NCBI GenBank assembly: GCA_023663685.1 | Contig: JAMPHB010000003.1 | Span: 77,874-125,490, forward strand | Direction of reading: 5' to 3' | From: Blautia sp. | Lineage (GTDB): Bacteria > Bacillota > Clostridia > Lachnospirales > Lachnospiraceae | DNA: 47,617 nucleotides | Shown here: positions 39,869-47,617 of the stretch, one piece after another | Numbering within the stretch: position 1 is the stretch's first letter | Layout of the letters: every line of letters starts with the position of its first letter | The notes under the pieces: model-generated | Databases searched by the model: none | What the model saw: the letters and a program-made list of their open reading frames with translations, nothing else | Told to the model about the DNA's origin: nothing | Program-made: the position numbers and the translations under genes

Positions 39869-41434
39869 ATGAATAGAATACGAAGGAATATACATAGAAG
39901 TGGCGGTGGCATGGCGCTCCTTTTTGCGCTGGTACTGTTTGCCGGTATACTGTTTCCGGAGAGTGAGGTGCGGGCGGACTCTCTGTCCCTCTCTGTCAGC
40001 GCCTCCTCTGTGAAGATCGGGGACAGTGTAACGGTGTCCATCACAGTACCGGCAGGGGTGTCGGCCACCGTGAATGTGACCTACCCGAACGACATTTTTT
40101 CCTTTACATCTGCTTCGGAGACGGCCAATGCCAACGGCGGCACGGTGTCCATGACGCTGGGCGGCTATGGGAGCACCGACACCAAAACCACCGGAACCAT
40201 GAAATTTAAGGCGCAGGCGGCGGGCAACGCCACCTTTTCCGTCTCGGCTCCTGTGGCGGGCAACCAGGAGGGGGATCAGGTGACCCTCGGCGGGGCATCC
40301 GCCTCTGTGCGGGTCAAAAATGAGACGGGCAGTAATAATTCCGGCGGATCGACAAATAATAAACCAGACGAAAAAGACGACGGCAAAGAAAAGGACGGAG
40401 GGGAGAGCGGCAGTAAGTCTGCGGACAATTCCCTGTCCTCCCTGACACTCTCTGCGGGGAAGCTCTCGCCTGCGTTTCAGTACAATGTGGTCAATTATAC
40501 CGCCACGGTGGACTACAGCGTGACATCTGTGGTAGTCAGCGCAAAGACCAGCAATGCAAAAGCGACGATTACGTCCGTAGAGGGCGGGGAAAACTTAAAG
40601 GTAGGAGAGAACCGGATTCAGATTGTAGTGAAGGCGGAGAACGGCGTTACCGCGACTTACACCATCACGGTGACGAGAACGGCCGAGGGAGAGAGCGGGC
40701 CGGAGGACGCGCCGGAAGTGGAGGTTTCAGAGCCGGAGGGCGAGCCCTGCTATGTGGTAAATTCCCAAAACTTCTATCCCGCGCAGGAGATTCCGCAGGA
40801 AGCGGTTCCCGAGGGTTTTTCGGTGTCGGAGATTTCTCTGTGGGACAACATTTACCCCTGTCTGGTGGACAGCTTTGCGGGGGGAAGTCTGCGCCTGGTC
40901 TACCTGACACAGGAGGACGGCGGGCAGGGAAAACTGTACCTGCTGGGGGACAGTCCCTATGAGGCATACGATTATGTGTGTCTGCACGCGGAGGCCGGTT
41001 TTGTGATCGTGCTGCCGGAGGGGGATAAAAATGCGCCCGCAGGCTATACGATGGGAACCTGCAGACTGGCGGAGCGTGGGACGATAGACGCATGGTTTCC
41101 GGCGGAGGACGGGCGCGTGCTCTTTTACGGTGTGAACCAGTCGGGGACAGAAGGCTGGTATGAGCTGGACACGGAGGAGCTGACCTATATGCGCTATATA
41201 GAGAAGGAGACGCAGCAGGCTCCGGCGGAGACGGCAGAGCCCTCCACAGAGGCTGTGACAGCGCCGGAGGAGGATAACGGCGAGCTGGCACGGCTAAAGA
41301 CGCAGAATACATGGATACTGGGAATCGGGGCGATCGTGATCATCCTTCTGCTCATTGTCATTGCGGTGCTGGCAGTCCGCAGACGGGGCAGCGTGAAGGA
41401 GGAGGACGAGGATCTGGAATTTATAGATTTATAG
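39869..41434 (+). CDS. Membrane-anchored surface protein with cohesin-like and cadherin-like domains
   Basis: A 521-residue protein. A signal peptide (about 1-36) is followed by a cohesin-like beta domain (about 38-150: LSVSASSVKIGDSVTVSITV, VTYPNDIFSFTS, GTMKFKAQAAGNATFSV). A low-complexity Gly/Ser/Lys/Glu linker (151-187) comes next. A cadherin-like beta-sandwich (188-271) of the same type as in the preceding protein follows, then an unrecognised region (about 280-440) and one membrane helix (about 478-502). A short charged cytoplasmic tail ends it. The topology suits a surface receptor for the dockerin of its neighbour, 27 bases upstream. The cohesin assignment rests on pattern only. Confidence 0.8.
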   Translation: MNRIRRNIHRSGGGMALLFALVLFAGILFPESEVRADSLSLSVSASSVKIGDSVTVSITVPAGVSATVNVTYPNDIFSFTSASETANANGGTVSMTLGGYGSTDTKTTGTMKFKAQAAGNATFSVSAPVAGNQEGDQVTLGGASASVRVKNETGSNNSGGSTNNKPDEKDDGKEKDGGESGSKSADNSLSSLTLSAGKLSPAFQYNVVNYTATVDYSVTSVVVSAKTSNAKATITSVEGGENLKVGENRIQIVVKAENGVTATYTITVTRTAEGESGPEDAPEVEVSEPEGEPCYVVNSQNFYPAQEIPQEAVPEGFSVSEISLWDNIYPCLVDSFAGGSLRLVYLTQEDGGQGKLYLLGDSPYEAYDYVCLHAEAGFVIVLPEGDKNAPAGYTMGTCRLAERGTIDAWFPAEDGRVLFYGVNQSGTEGWYELDTEELTYMRYIEKETQQAPAETAEPSTEAVTAPEEDNGELARLKTQNTWILGIGAIVIILLLIVIAVLAVRRRGSVKEEDEDLEFIDL

Positions 41435-41461
41435 AAGAATGGAAATAGGAGGCATACCACT

Positions 41462-43906
41462 TTGAAATCATATACCGATAAGGCAAAAAAAGCCCTGAGC
41501 TTTGCAAACCGCCTGTCCCGGTCGATGGGCTGCAACTATGTGGGAACAGAGCACATTCTGGCGGGACTGATGAAGGAGGGAACCGGGGTCGCGGCGGAGG
41601 TGCTGATGGCCGCAGGCGTGGAGCTTTCAAGGCTCCTTGAACTCATCGAGCAGCTGATTTCCCCGGGAGATGCGGTGGCAGTAGAGGAGAGAGACGGCTA
41701 CACGCCCCGTACCCAGGCTCTTTTAGAGAGGGCAGGGGAGGAGGCAGAGCGTTTTCACAGCCGCGAGACGGGGACAGAGCATCTGCTCATTGCGATGGTG
41801 AAGGAGGGGGACTGTGCGGCCTCCCGGCTTTTAAATACCATGGGAGTCAATCCCCAGAAGCTGTTAGTGGAGATTCTGGCGGCGATGGGCGAGGATCCGG
41901 CGAGATACCGTGAAGAGATTGTGCGGGGAAGAATGGAGTCGGGAGCGGATTCCGCGACGCCGACGCTGGATCAGTTTTCGAGGGATTTAACCGCCATGGC
42001 GGAGGATGGCCTTTTGGATCCGGTGATCGGGAGGACGGCGGAGACGCAGCGCGTGATGCAGATTTTATGCCGCAGAGGGAAGAACAATCCCTGCCTGATC
42101 GGAGAACCCGGCGTAGGAAAAACGGCCATAGTGGAGGGGATTGCCCAGAGCCTTGTGAACAATACCGTGCCGGATATCCTTGCGGGAAAGCGTCTGGTAT
42201 CCCTTGACATGTCCGGGCTGGTTGCCCGCTCCAAATACAGGGGGGAATTTGAGGAGCGCATCAAGCGCGTCATCAATGAAGTGTCTGCCTCCGGCAACGT
42301 GCTTTTGTTTATCGACGAGCTCCACACAATCATCGGCGCAGGCGGCGCGGAAGGGTCGCTGGATGCCTCGAACATTTTAAAGCCTGCGCTTGCCCGGGGC
42401 GAGGTACAAGTGATCGGAGCGACCACCATTGAGGAGTACCGCAAATATGTAGAAAAAGATGCAGCGCTGGAGCGCCGTTTTCAGCCGGTGCAGGTGGAGG
42501 AGCCCACGGAGGAAGAATCCATAGAGATCCTGCGCGGCTTAAAAGGGCTCTACGAGCGGCATCACCATGTACAGATTACCGATGAGGGTGTGGAGGCGGC
42601 GGTGCGCATGTCCGCAAGGTATGTGGGCGACCGCTTTTTGCCGGATAAGGCCATTGACCTGCTGGATGAGGCCGCGGCGAAGGCGCGGCTGGGGCAGGTG
42701 CAGGGCAGCGGAGAGCGCGGCAGGCTGCGCGGAGAGATCGACCAGCTGGAGCTGGATATCGAGGCGGCTTTAAAGGACGGGGACATTGAGCTGGCAAGAC
42801 AGAAAAAAGAGCAGAGGGATGCACTGACCGGCAGGCTGGAAAAGCAGAACAAAAAGCTTTACCGCTCCCCCAGATCAAGAGCAACAGTAGTGGGAGAGAA
42901 TGAGATTGCGGATGTCGTGGCGGGCTGGACAAAGATTCCGGTAAACCGCCTGACAGAGAGCGAGGCGGTGCGCCTGCAAAAGCTGGAGGCGACACTTCAC
43001 AAGCGCGTCATCGGTCAGGAGGAGGCCGTCTCTGCCGTGGCAAAGGCTGTCAGGAGAGGGCGTGTCGGCCTAAAGGATCCACGACGGCCCATCGGCTCCT
43101 TTTTGTTCTTAGGCCCCACCGGCGTGGGCAAAACCGAAGTGTCCAAGGCGCTGGCGGAGGCGGTTTTCGGCAACGAGGAGGCCATGATACGGGTCGATAT
43201 GTCGGAGTATATGGAGAAGCACAGTGTCTCCAGGATGATTGGCTCGCCGCCGGGCTATGTGGGACACGAGGAGGGCGGACAGCTCAGCGAGAAGGTGCGG
43301 CGCAATCCCTACTCCGTGATTCTCTTTGACGAGATTGAAAAAGCGCACCCGGACGTGTTTAACATCCTGCTTCAGGTGCTGGACGACGGGCATATCACCG
43401 ACTCCCAGGGACGGAGGGTGGATTTTAAAAATACGATTATCATTATGACGAGCAACGCGGGAGCCCAGTCGATCGTCGAGCCGAAGAAGCTGGGCTTTGG
43501 AGCGGCGGAGGACGCCAAAAAGGATCACGAGATAATGAAAAACAGCGTGATGGAGGAGGTCAAGCGCATTTTCCGTCCGGAATTTTTAAACCGGATTGAC
43601 GAGACGATCGTGTTCCGCGCGCTGAATAAGGACGATTTGAAGCAGATCGTCACCCTGCTTGCGCAGGATATTATCCGCCGCTGCAGGGAACAGCTGCAGA
43701 TCGAGGTGTCCGTGCGGGATTCCGCGAAGGCGTGGATCGTAGAAAAGGCATACGACAAAAAATACGGTGCGAGACCGCTGCGCAGAAAGCTGCAGGAGGA
43801 AGTGGAGGATCGTCTGGCGGAGGAAATCATACAGGGGAATCTGGCCGCCGGGGACAAAGCTGTCGTGACCACGCGGGAAAAGAAAATCGTCGTGACAAAG
43901 GCATGA
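41462..43906 (+). CDS. clpC: ClpC-type AAA+ unfoldase
   Basis: An 814-residue ATPase that unfolds proteins for ClpP. It has two N-terminal Clp_N repeats (about 1-145), AAA domain D1 with Walker A GEPGVGKT near residue 217 and ClpC middle-domain coiled coil (about 400-480). D2 follows with GPTGVGKT near residue 551 and Walker B VILFDEIEKAHPDVF. The TTG start has TAGGAGG nine bases upstream. In most Firmicutes clpC is preceded by ctsR, mcsA and mcsB; none is present here, and the upstream neighbour is the surface protein gene. Confidence 0.93.
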   Translation: MKSYTDKAKKALSFANRLSRSMGCNYVGTEHILAGLMKEGTGVAAEVLMAAGVELSRLLELIEQLISPGDAVAVEERDGYTPRTQALLERAGEEAERFHSRETGTEHLLIAMVKEGDCAASRLLNTMGVNPQKLLVEILAAMGEDPARYREEIVRGRMESGADSATPTLDQFSRDLTAMAEDGLLDPVIGRTAETQRVMQILCRRGKNNPCLIGEPGVGKTAIVEGIAQSLVNNTVPDILAGKRLVSLDMSGLVARSKYRGEFEERIKRVINEVSASGNVLLFIDELHTIIGAGGAEGSLDASNILKPALARGEVQVIGATTIEEYRKYVEKDAALERRFQPVQVEEPTEEESIEILRGLKGLYERHHHVQITDEGVEAAVRMSARYVGDRFLPDKAIDLLDEAAAKARLGQVQGSGERGRLRGEIDQLELDIEAALKDGDIELARQKKEQRDALTGRLEKQNKKLYRSPRSRATVVGENEIADVVAGWTKIPVNRLTESEAVRLQKLEATLHKRVIGQEEAVSAVAKAVRRGRVGLKDPRRPIGSFLFLGPTGVGKTEVSKALAEAVFGNEEAMIRVDMSEYMEKHSVSRMIGSPPGYVGHEEGGQLSEKVRRNPYSVILFDEIEKAHPDVFNILLQVLDDGHITDSQGRRVDFKNTIIIMTSNAGAQSIVEPKKLGFGAAEDAKKDHEIMKNSVMEEVKRIFRPEFLNRIDETIVFRALNKDDLKQIVTLLAQDIIRRCREQLQIEVSVRDSAKAWIVEKAYDKKYGARPLRRKLQEEVEDRLAEEIIQGNLAAGDKAVVTTREKKIVVTKA

Positions 43907-43920
43907 AAAAATGTTATAAT
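43892..43920 (+). promoter_or_regulatory. Promoter of the small protein-radA pair
   Basis: GTGACA (43892-43897), 17 bases, TATAAT (43915-43920) with a TG extension. It begins inside the last codons of clpC. Confidence 0.75.
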
Positions 43921-43982
43921 TTTTGACAGGAAGAGACATCTTCTCATTTACATCAAGCACAAAATACAAAGGAGATTACAAA

Positions 43983-44399
43983 ATGGCGGCAATCAGCGAA
44001 CTAATTCGGACAGAGGAGAATGGAACGATCAGCTTTGGGGATTATACGCTTTCCTCCAAAGCGAAGCTGGACAATTACGAGTTTCACGGGGATATTTACA
44101 AGGTGAAGACCTTTAAGGAGATTACGAAGCTGGAGCGCAACGGACTGTTTGCCTACGAGTCTGTTCCGGGCACGTCAGTGACCGGATTCCGGCAGACGGC
44201 GGATGTGGTAGAGTTTGCGGTCGAGGGGCCGGAGGACGCACAGATCACGCTGGAGCTTTCCGAGGCGACAGAGTACGAGATCACCGTGGACGGGGCTTCC
44301 GCAGGCGTGATGAAGACGAATCTCGGTGGAAAGCTGAGTCTTTCCGTGGAGCTGGAGGGTGCAGATGCTGTCGCAATCCGGGTGGAGCGCAGATCGTGA
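43983..44399 (+). CDS. Small conserved protein of unknown function upstream of radA
   Basis: A 138-residue soluble protein, mostly beta. There is no signal peptide or helix bundle. It has a repeated strand pattern (GTISFGDYTLSSKAKLDNYEFHGDIYKVKTFKEITKLERNGLFAYESVPGTSV) and a second half (DAQITLELSEATEYEITVDGASAGVMKTNLGGKLSLSVEL) like a small beta-sandwich. Relatives in Lachnospiraceae are sometimes labelled endosialidase, as I recall, which this length does not support. The ATG at 43983 is eight bases from AAAGGAG. The stop overlaps the radA start by four bases (GTGA), so the two are translationally coupled. Confidence 0.8.
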   Translation: MAAISELIRTEENGTISFGDYTLSSKAKLDNYEFHGDIYKVKTFKEITKLERNGLFAYESVPGTSVTGFRQTADVVEFAVEGPEDAQITLELSEATEYEITVDGASAGVMKTNLGGKLSLSVELEGADAVAIRVERRS

Positions 44400-45760
44400 A
44401 AAAAAGCGTTTACTTTTGCCAGAGCTGCGGCTTTGAATCGGCAAAATGGATGGGGCAGTGCCCGGGCTGTAAGGAGTGGAACACCTTCGTGGAGGAGGTC
44501 GTGGAAAAAAAGAGCACGGGCGGCGCCGGAAAGATTAAGCAGGAGACGGAAGCTGTCCCGCTTCCCCTGTCAGCGATCCACGCAAGGGACGAGACCAGAA
44601 CCGGCACCGGGCTGCCGGAATTAGACCGGGTGCTGGGCGGGGGGATTGTGAAGGGTTCCCTTGTGCTGGTGGGAGGAGATCCGGGCATCGGAAAATCCAC
44701 CCTTCTGCTTCAGGTGTGCAGGAAGCTCTCAGCCCAGAGGCTTTCAGTATTGTACATATCCGGGGAGGAATCCCTGCAGCAGATCAAGCTGCGGGCGGAG
44801 CGTATCGGAGACTTTTCCGATTCCTTAGAGCTCTTATGTGAGACGAATCTGGAGCTCGTACAGAATGTGATCGAGAGGAAAAAGCCCGGTTTTGTGATCG
44901 TGGACAGTATCCAGACCATGTACAGCGAGGCAGTGGGCTCCGCGCCGGGCAGCGTCTCCCAGGTGCGGGAGGCAACCGGCGTGCTCCTTCGGATTGCGAA
45001 GGGGATGGGAATCTCGGTATTTATCGTCGGCCATGTGACGAAGGAGGGAGTGGTGGCAGGCCCCCGGGTCTTAGAGCATATGGTGGACACGGTACTCTAT
45101 TTCGAGGGAGACCGGCACGAGAGCTACCGGATTTTGCGGGGCGTCAAGAACCGCTTCGGCTCCACAAACGAGATCGGCGTGTTTGAGATGCGCACAGAAG
45201 GACTTGTGGAGGTGGAAAATCCCTCGGAATACATGTTGAGCGGCAAGCCGAAGGACGCCTCAGGCTCGGTGGTCGCCTGCTCCATGGAGGGCAGCCGCCC
45301 GATACTCATAGAGATACAGGCGCTTGTGTGCCACAGCTTTTTTAACAATCCGAGGCGCACTGCCACCGGGACAGACTACAACCGGATCAATCTGCTTATG
45401 GCAGTTTTGGAAAAGCGTCTGGGGCTGCAGCTCTCAGATTGCGACGCTTATGTAAATATCGCGGGGGGGATCCGCATGACGGAGCCCGCCATCGACCTTG
45501 GCATCGTGCTGGCGGTTCTCTCGAGCAAGCTGGATCTGACCATCGACGAGAGGACGATCTGCTTTGGCGAGGTAGGACTGAGCGGCGAAGTGCGGGGCGT
45601 CAGCATGGCGGAACAAAGAGTCGTTGAGGCAAAAAAGCTGGGCTTTGTAAGCTGTATTTTACCGCAGGTATGCGCGGACGCGCTGCGGCGGATTGACGGC
45701 ATCCGACTGATCGGCGTCAGCAACGTGAGGGAAGCGCTTACGGCAGTGCAGGGCATGTAA
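44396..45760 (+). CDS. radA: DNA repair protein RadA
   Basis: A 454-residue RecA-like ATPase and helicase for branch migration during recombination. The N-terminal zinc finger is [18 protein letters not shown] (8-25). Walker A is [10 protein letters not shown] near residues 93-102, the RadA motif KNRFGST follows, and the C-terminal part is Lon protease-like ([25 protein letters not shown]). The start is a GTG overlapping the previous stop. The position downstream of clpC agrees with common Firmicutes order. Confidence 0.95.
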   Translation: MKKSVYFCQSCGFESAKWMGQCPGCKEWNTFVEEVVEKKSTGGAGKIKQETEAVPLPLSAIHARDETRTGTGLPELDRVLGGGIVKGSLVLVGGDPGIGKSTLLLQVCRKLSAQRLSVLYISGEESLQQIKLRAERIGDFSDSLELLCETNLELVQNVIERKKPGFVIVDSIQTMYSEAVGSAPGSVSQVREATGVLLRIAKGMGISVFIVGHVTKEGVVAGPRVLEHMVDTVLYFEGDRHESYRILRGVKNRFGSTNEIGVFEMRTEGLVEVENPSEYMLSGKPKDASGSVVACSMEGSRPILIEIQALVCHSFFNNPRRTATGTDYNRINLLMAVLEKRLGLQLSDCDAYVNIAGGIRMTEPAIDLGIVLAVLSSKLDLTIDERTICFGEVGLSGEVRGVSMAEQRVVEAKKLGFVSCILPQVCADALRRIDGIRLIGVSNVREALTAVQGM

Positions 45761-45804
45761 CAGAAAATATTTACTCATTAAAAAGACAAAAAGGAGAAGG
45801 ACTT

Positions 45805-47280
45805 ATGCAGACAAGGAAGGCAGGAAACGAGGAGAAACTGATCAACACAATTTTATTTATCTACATACTGGTAGTAGGACTGGCAGGTTTTGGATTTGTA
45901 ATGATATTTTTAAATGGCGGAATCAGGGAGTGCATTTTCCTCTTTTCCTGCGTGGCGGCGGTCGTCACCAGGCTGCTCGAAAATAGATTGGGGGGGTACG
46001 CAAAGTATGTGTACGCCTGCATTCCTCCGGTCATGGGCGCGATTACAACGGCGGTCTGTAGTACCCCGACCAGCGACAGCTATGTCTGTCTGACACACTA
46101 CTATTTTGTAACGACGCTTCTTTTGGTGCCCTATTATTCACACCGGCTGCTTCGGACGAGCACCGTCCTGACCATCGTAATCAATGCGCTTTTGATGATT
46201 CTGTTTCCGGCGGGCTTTTTAAAGCTCCACAGCCTGATTGGCTGGATTTTTGTAGGGATTGTTTATGTCATCCTTTTTGCGGCATGTACTTTCATCGTCT
46301 ACCGCACGACGGCGCTCTTTCAGATTGTGGAAGGGCAGGGAAAAGAATCCGAGAATGTTCTGCAGAGCGTGCAGACCGCATTTGACAGTCTGGAAGAATC
46401 CTCTGAAAATATCTTTAATTCCCTGCGGGAGTTTGAGAGCAATACAGAAGATATTGCGACCTCTTCGCGGCAGATCAACGGAAGTGCAGACACGCAGATC
46501 AACGAAGTGGAGAGCAGTCTGCTCATCTTTAACGAGCTCAACGACAAGATCGCCATGTCTGAGGACAGGGTGAGCCAGACCGTGGAGACCATGAAGGAAC
46601 TGAAAGCCAAAAACGACGAGGGAATGCAGGCGATTCGCGCACTCTCAGAGAAATTCGAGGAGAATATCAAGACGACACAGGTTGCGGCGTCCGGCGTCGA
46701 GGAACTGTCCCGCAAATCCAGCTCCATCGGCGGCATAATCGAGAGCATTCGCGAGATTGCGCACCAGACCAACCTTCTTGCCCTGAATGCGGCAATCGAG
46801 GCGGCGCGGGCTGGCGAGGCTGGAAAGGGATTTGCCGTAGTGGCGGATGAGATTAACTCCCTCTCGGCGGAATCCTCCGAAGCTACCAAGAAAATCGATG
46901 CGATTTTAAAGGACATCATCGAGACCGTGGAGGAGACCCATCAGGCAATCGACCAGAATGGTGAAGTGGTCAATATCTCCAGCGAGCAGCTTAAGGATAC
47001 GGTCAAAATATTCCGAGTGATGCTGGAATTTTCCGAGGATGTTATTGGGACGACGAATCTGTTGAAGGAAGAGCTCGGGGACATTGTCGCGATCAAGGAG
47101 CAGCTGCTGGGAGCAATGAAGCGGGTGGAGGATATCTCACGAAGCTCCGTGACCACCACGGAGGGCATCAGCGCGGCGACAGAGGAGCAGGTTTCCGGTC
47201 TGGAGAGTATCGTAAAATCCATGAAAAATATGCAGTCCGGCATGGAGGAGCTCTCAGGCGTGCTTCACAGCAATTCGTAG
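45805..47280 (+). CDS. Methyl-accepting chemotaxis protein, membrane-sensor type without HAMP
   Basis: A 491-residue chemoreceptor. Six hydrophobic segments fill residues 15-185, with only short loops, so sensing probably occurs in or near the membrane. The rest is the coiled-coil signalling domain; the conserved hairpin [23 protein letters not shown] starts near residue 322 and should contact CheA/CheW. No HAMP domain and no C-terminal CheR-binding pentapeptide are seen. It is closely related to the broken receptor at 202-1673, including the motif [15 protein letters not shown] 7-G run (45990-45996) codes for Gly-Gly in LGGYAKY and is in frame here. The start is behind AAAAGGAGAAGG. Confidence 0.93.
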   Translation: MQTRKAGNEEKLINTILFIYILVVGLAGFGFVMIFLNGGIRECIFLFSCVAAVVTRLLENRLGGYAKYVYACIPPVMGAITTAVCSTPTSDSYVCLTHYYFVTTLLLVPYYSHRLLRTSTVLTIVINALLMILFPAGFLKLHSLIGWIFVGIVYVILFAACTFIVYRTTALFQIVEGQGKESENVLQSVQTAFDSLEESSENIFNSLREFESNTEDIATSSRQINGSADTQINEVESSLLIFNELNDKIAMSEDRVSQTVETMKELKAKNDEGMQAIRALSEKFEENIKTTQVAASGVEELSRKSSSIGGIIESIREIAHQTNLLALNAAIEAARAGEAGKGFAVVADEINSLSAESSEATKKIDAILKDIIETVEETHQAIDQNGEVVNISSEQLKDTVKIFRVMLEFSEDVIGTTNLLKEELGDIVAIKEQLLGAMKRVEDISRSSVTTTEGISAATEEQVSGLESIVKSMKNMQSGMEELSGVLHSNS

Positions 47281-47334
47281 TAGGTGTGTGTTCCTTTGTG
47301 GGAGTTCATGCATAAGAAGCTTTGAAAATCATGT

Positions 47335-47363
47335 GCCCCGGGTGACAAAAAATCCCCGGGGGC
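47335..47363 (+). terminator. GC hairpin after the receptor gene
   Basis: GCCCCGGG (47335-47342) can pair with CCCCGGGGGC (47354-47363), leaving one bulged base. No T run follows. A weak terminator candidate. Confidence 0.35.
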
Positions 47364-47494
47364 GACTTCTATTTACGGGAAAACTTGTTGTATTTTATGT
47401 CATACTGTCTGATTTGTTTGAAATACATAGATTATTTAGATAATTAAGTGTTTTTGGGATAATTTAACTTCTTTTAGAAATGTCATTTTTTTGG

Positions 47495-47523
47495 TTGACT
47501 TAAAAAAAAACGCGTGCTATTAT
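47495..47523 (+). promoter_or_regulatory. Strong promoter, possibly of an rRNA operon
   Basis: TTGACT (47495-47500), 17 bases, TATTAT (47518-47523) with a TG extension, preceded by more than 100 bases of AT-rich DNA that could act as an UP element. The leader (47530-47617) contains GGAACCTTGATAACTGAACAG, which recalls the leaders just before 16S rRNA in Firmicutes. No rRNA sequence is inside the window. Apart from this and the hairpin at 47335, I see no gene in 47281-47617. Confidence 0.6.
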
Positions 47524-47617
47524 AAATAAGCTACGTCGAATAAGAATCGTTTGGCGTCAGCGGAACCTTGATAACTGAACAGTGAAAACCTTGAAAGATT
47601 CCAGAAGATTTTATTCA

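Noticed and set aside
45463-45469. The 7-G runs in radA, the C39 gene and the BIG2 gene as switches
   Set aside because: They are in frame, code for normal Gly-Gly pairs at conserved places (for example [11 protein letters not shown]), and the genes are intact; only the run at 354-360 breaks a frame.

Overview
The window looks like chromosomal DNA from a Gram-positive anaerobe of the class Clostridia, most likely family Lachnospiraceae. This is inferred from gene content and style: a group B-type [FeFe] hydrogenase, a PPi-type phosphofructokinase, VanR/VanS- and VanZ-like proteins, dockerin and cadherin-like surface proteins, a HAMP-less chemoreceptor family, strong AGGAGG ribosome binding sites, and TTG/GTG starts. 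Many promoters fit TTGNNN-N17-TATAAT. I cannot name the genus or species.

Layout. 1-1.7 kb: the tail of one probable chemoreceptor and a second receptor broken by a frameshift in a run of seven G. 1.8-14 kb: a long co-directional cluster with tiny gaps and overlaps: pyrE, a VanZ-like protein, a small membrane protein, an M29 aminopeptidase, purE-purM-purN-purD, a HAD phosphatase, a PAS-GGDEF-GGDEF-EAL protein and a VanR/VanS-like two-component system. 14-16.5 kb: a ParE-type toxin-antitoxin pair, a membrane-anchored C39-like cysteine peptidase with a VanR-box-like site upstream, and hicAB. 16.5-22 kb: an alpha/beta hydrolase and a subtilisin-like protease on the minus strand, then the hydrogenase, a secreted Ig-like (BIG2) protein and tRNA-Gly(CCC) on the plus strand.

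22-27.4 kb: a hemerythrin/response-regulator fusion, an AAA ATPase whose promoter sits between two 42-bp dyad repeats, a PAS-GGDEF-EAL protein and a DtxR-family repressor. 27.4-31.3 kb: a 44-residue FeoB-associated Cys-rich peptide under a palindromic operator, then a heterodimeric ABC exporter. 31.4-41.4 kb is rich in cell-wall functions: L,D-transpeptidase, LD-carboxypeptidase, a DUF1002 protein, a Na/Pi symporter, and a dockerin-bearing glucosaminidase-like protein next to a membrane-anchored cohesin-like protein; a PPi-PFK lies among them. 41.4-47.6 kb: clpC, a small conserved unknown, radA, an intact chemoreceptor paralogous to the broken one, and an AT-rich stretch with a strong promoter that may be the leader of an rRNA operon.

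How the genes may work together: three signalling themes recur, namely cyclic di-GMP turnover (two multidomain proteins), chemoreceptors plus an O2-binding hemerythrin response regulator, and cell-envelope sensing and remodelling. The most unusual items are the promoter enclosed by two dyad repeats (23779-23891), the paired DtxR-type operators around an orphan Feo peptide (27413-27510), the VanR-like box at the C39 peptidase gene (14636-14658), the hemerythrin-receiver fusion (22373-23722), the dockerin/cohesin-like pair (38099-41434) and the poly-G frameshift in the first chemoreceptor (354-360).
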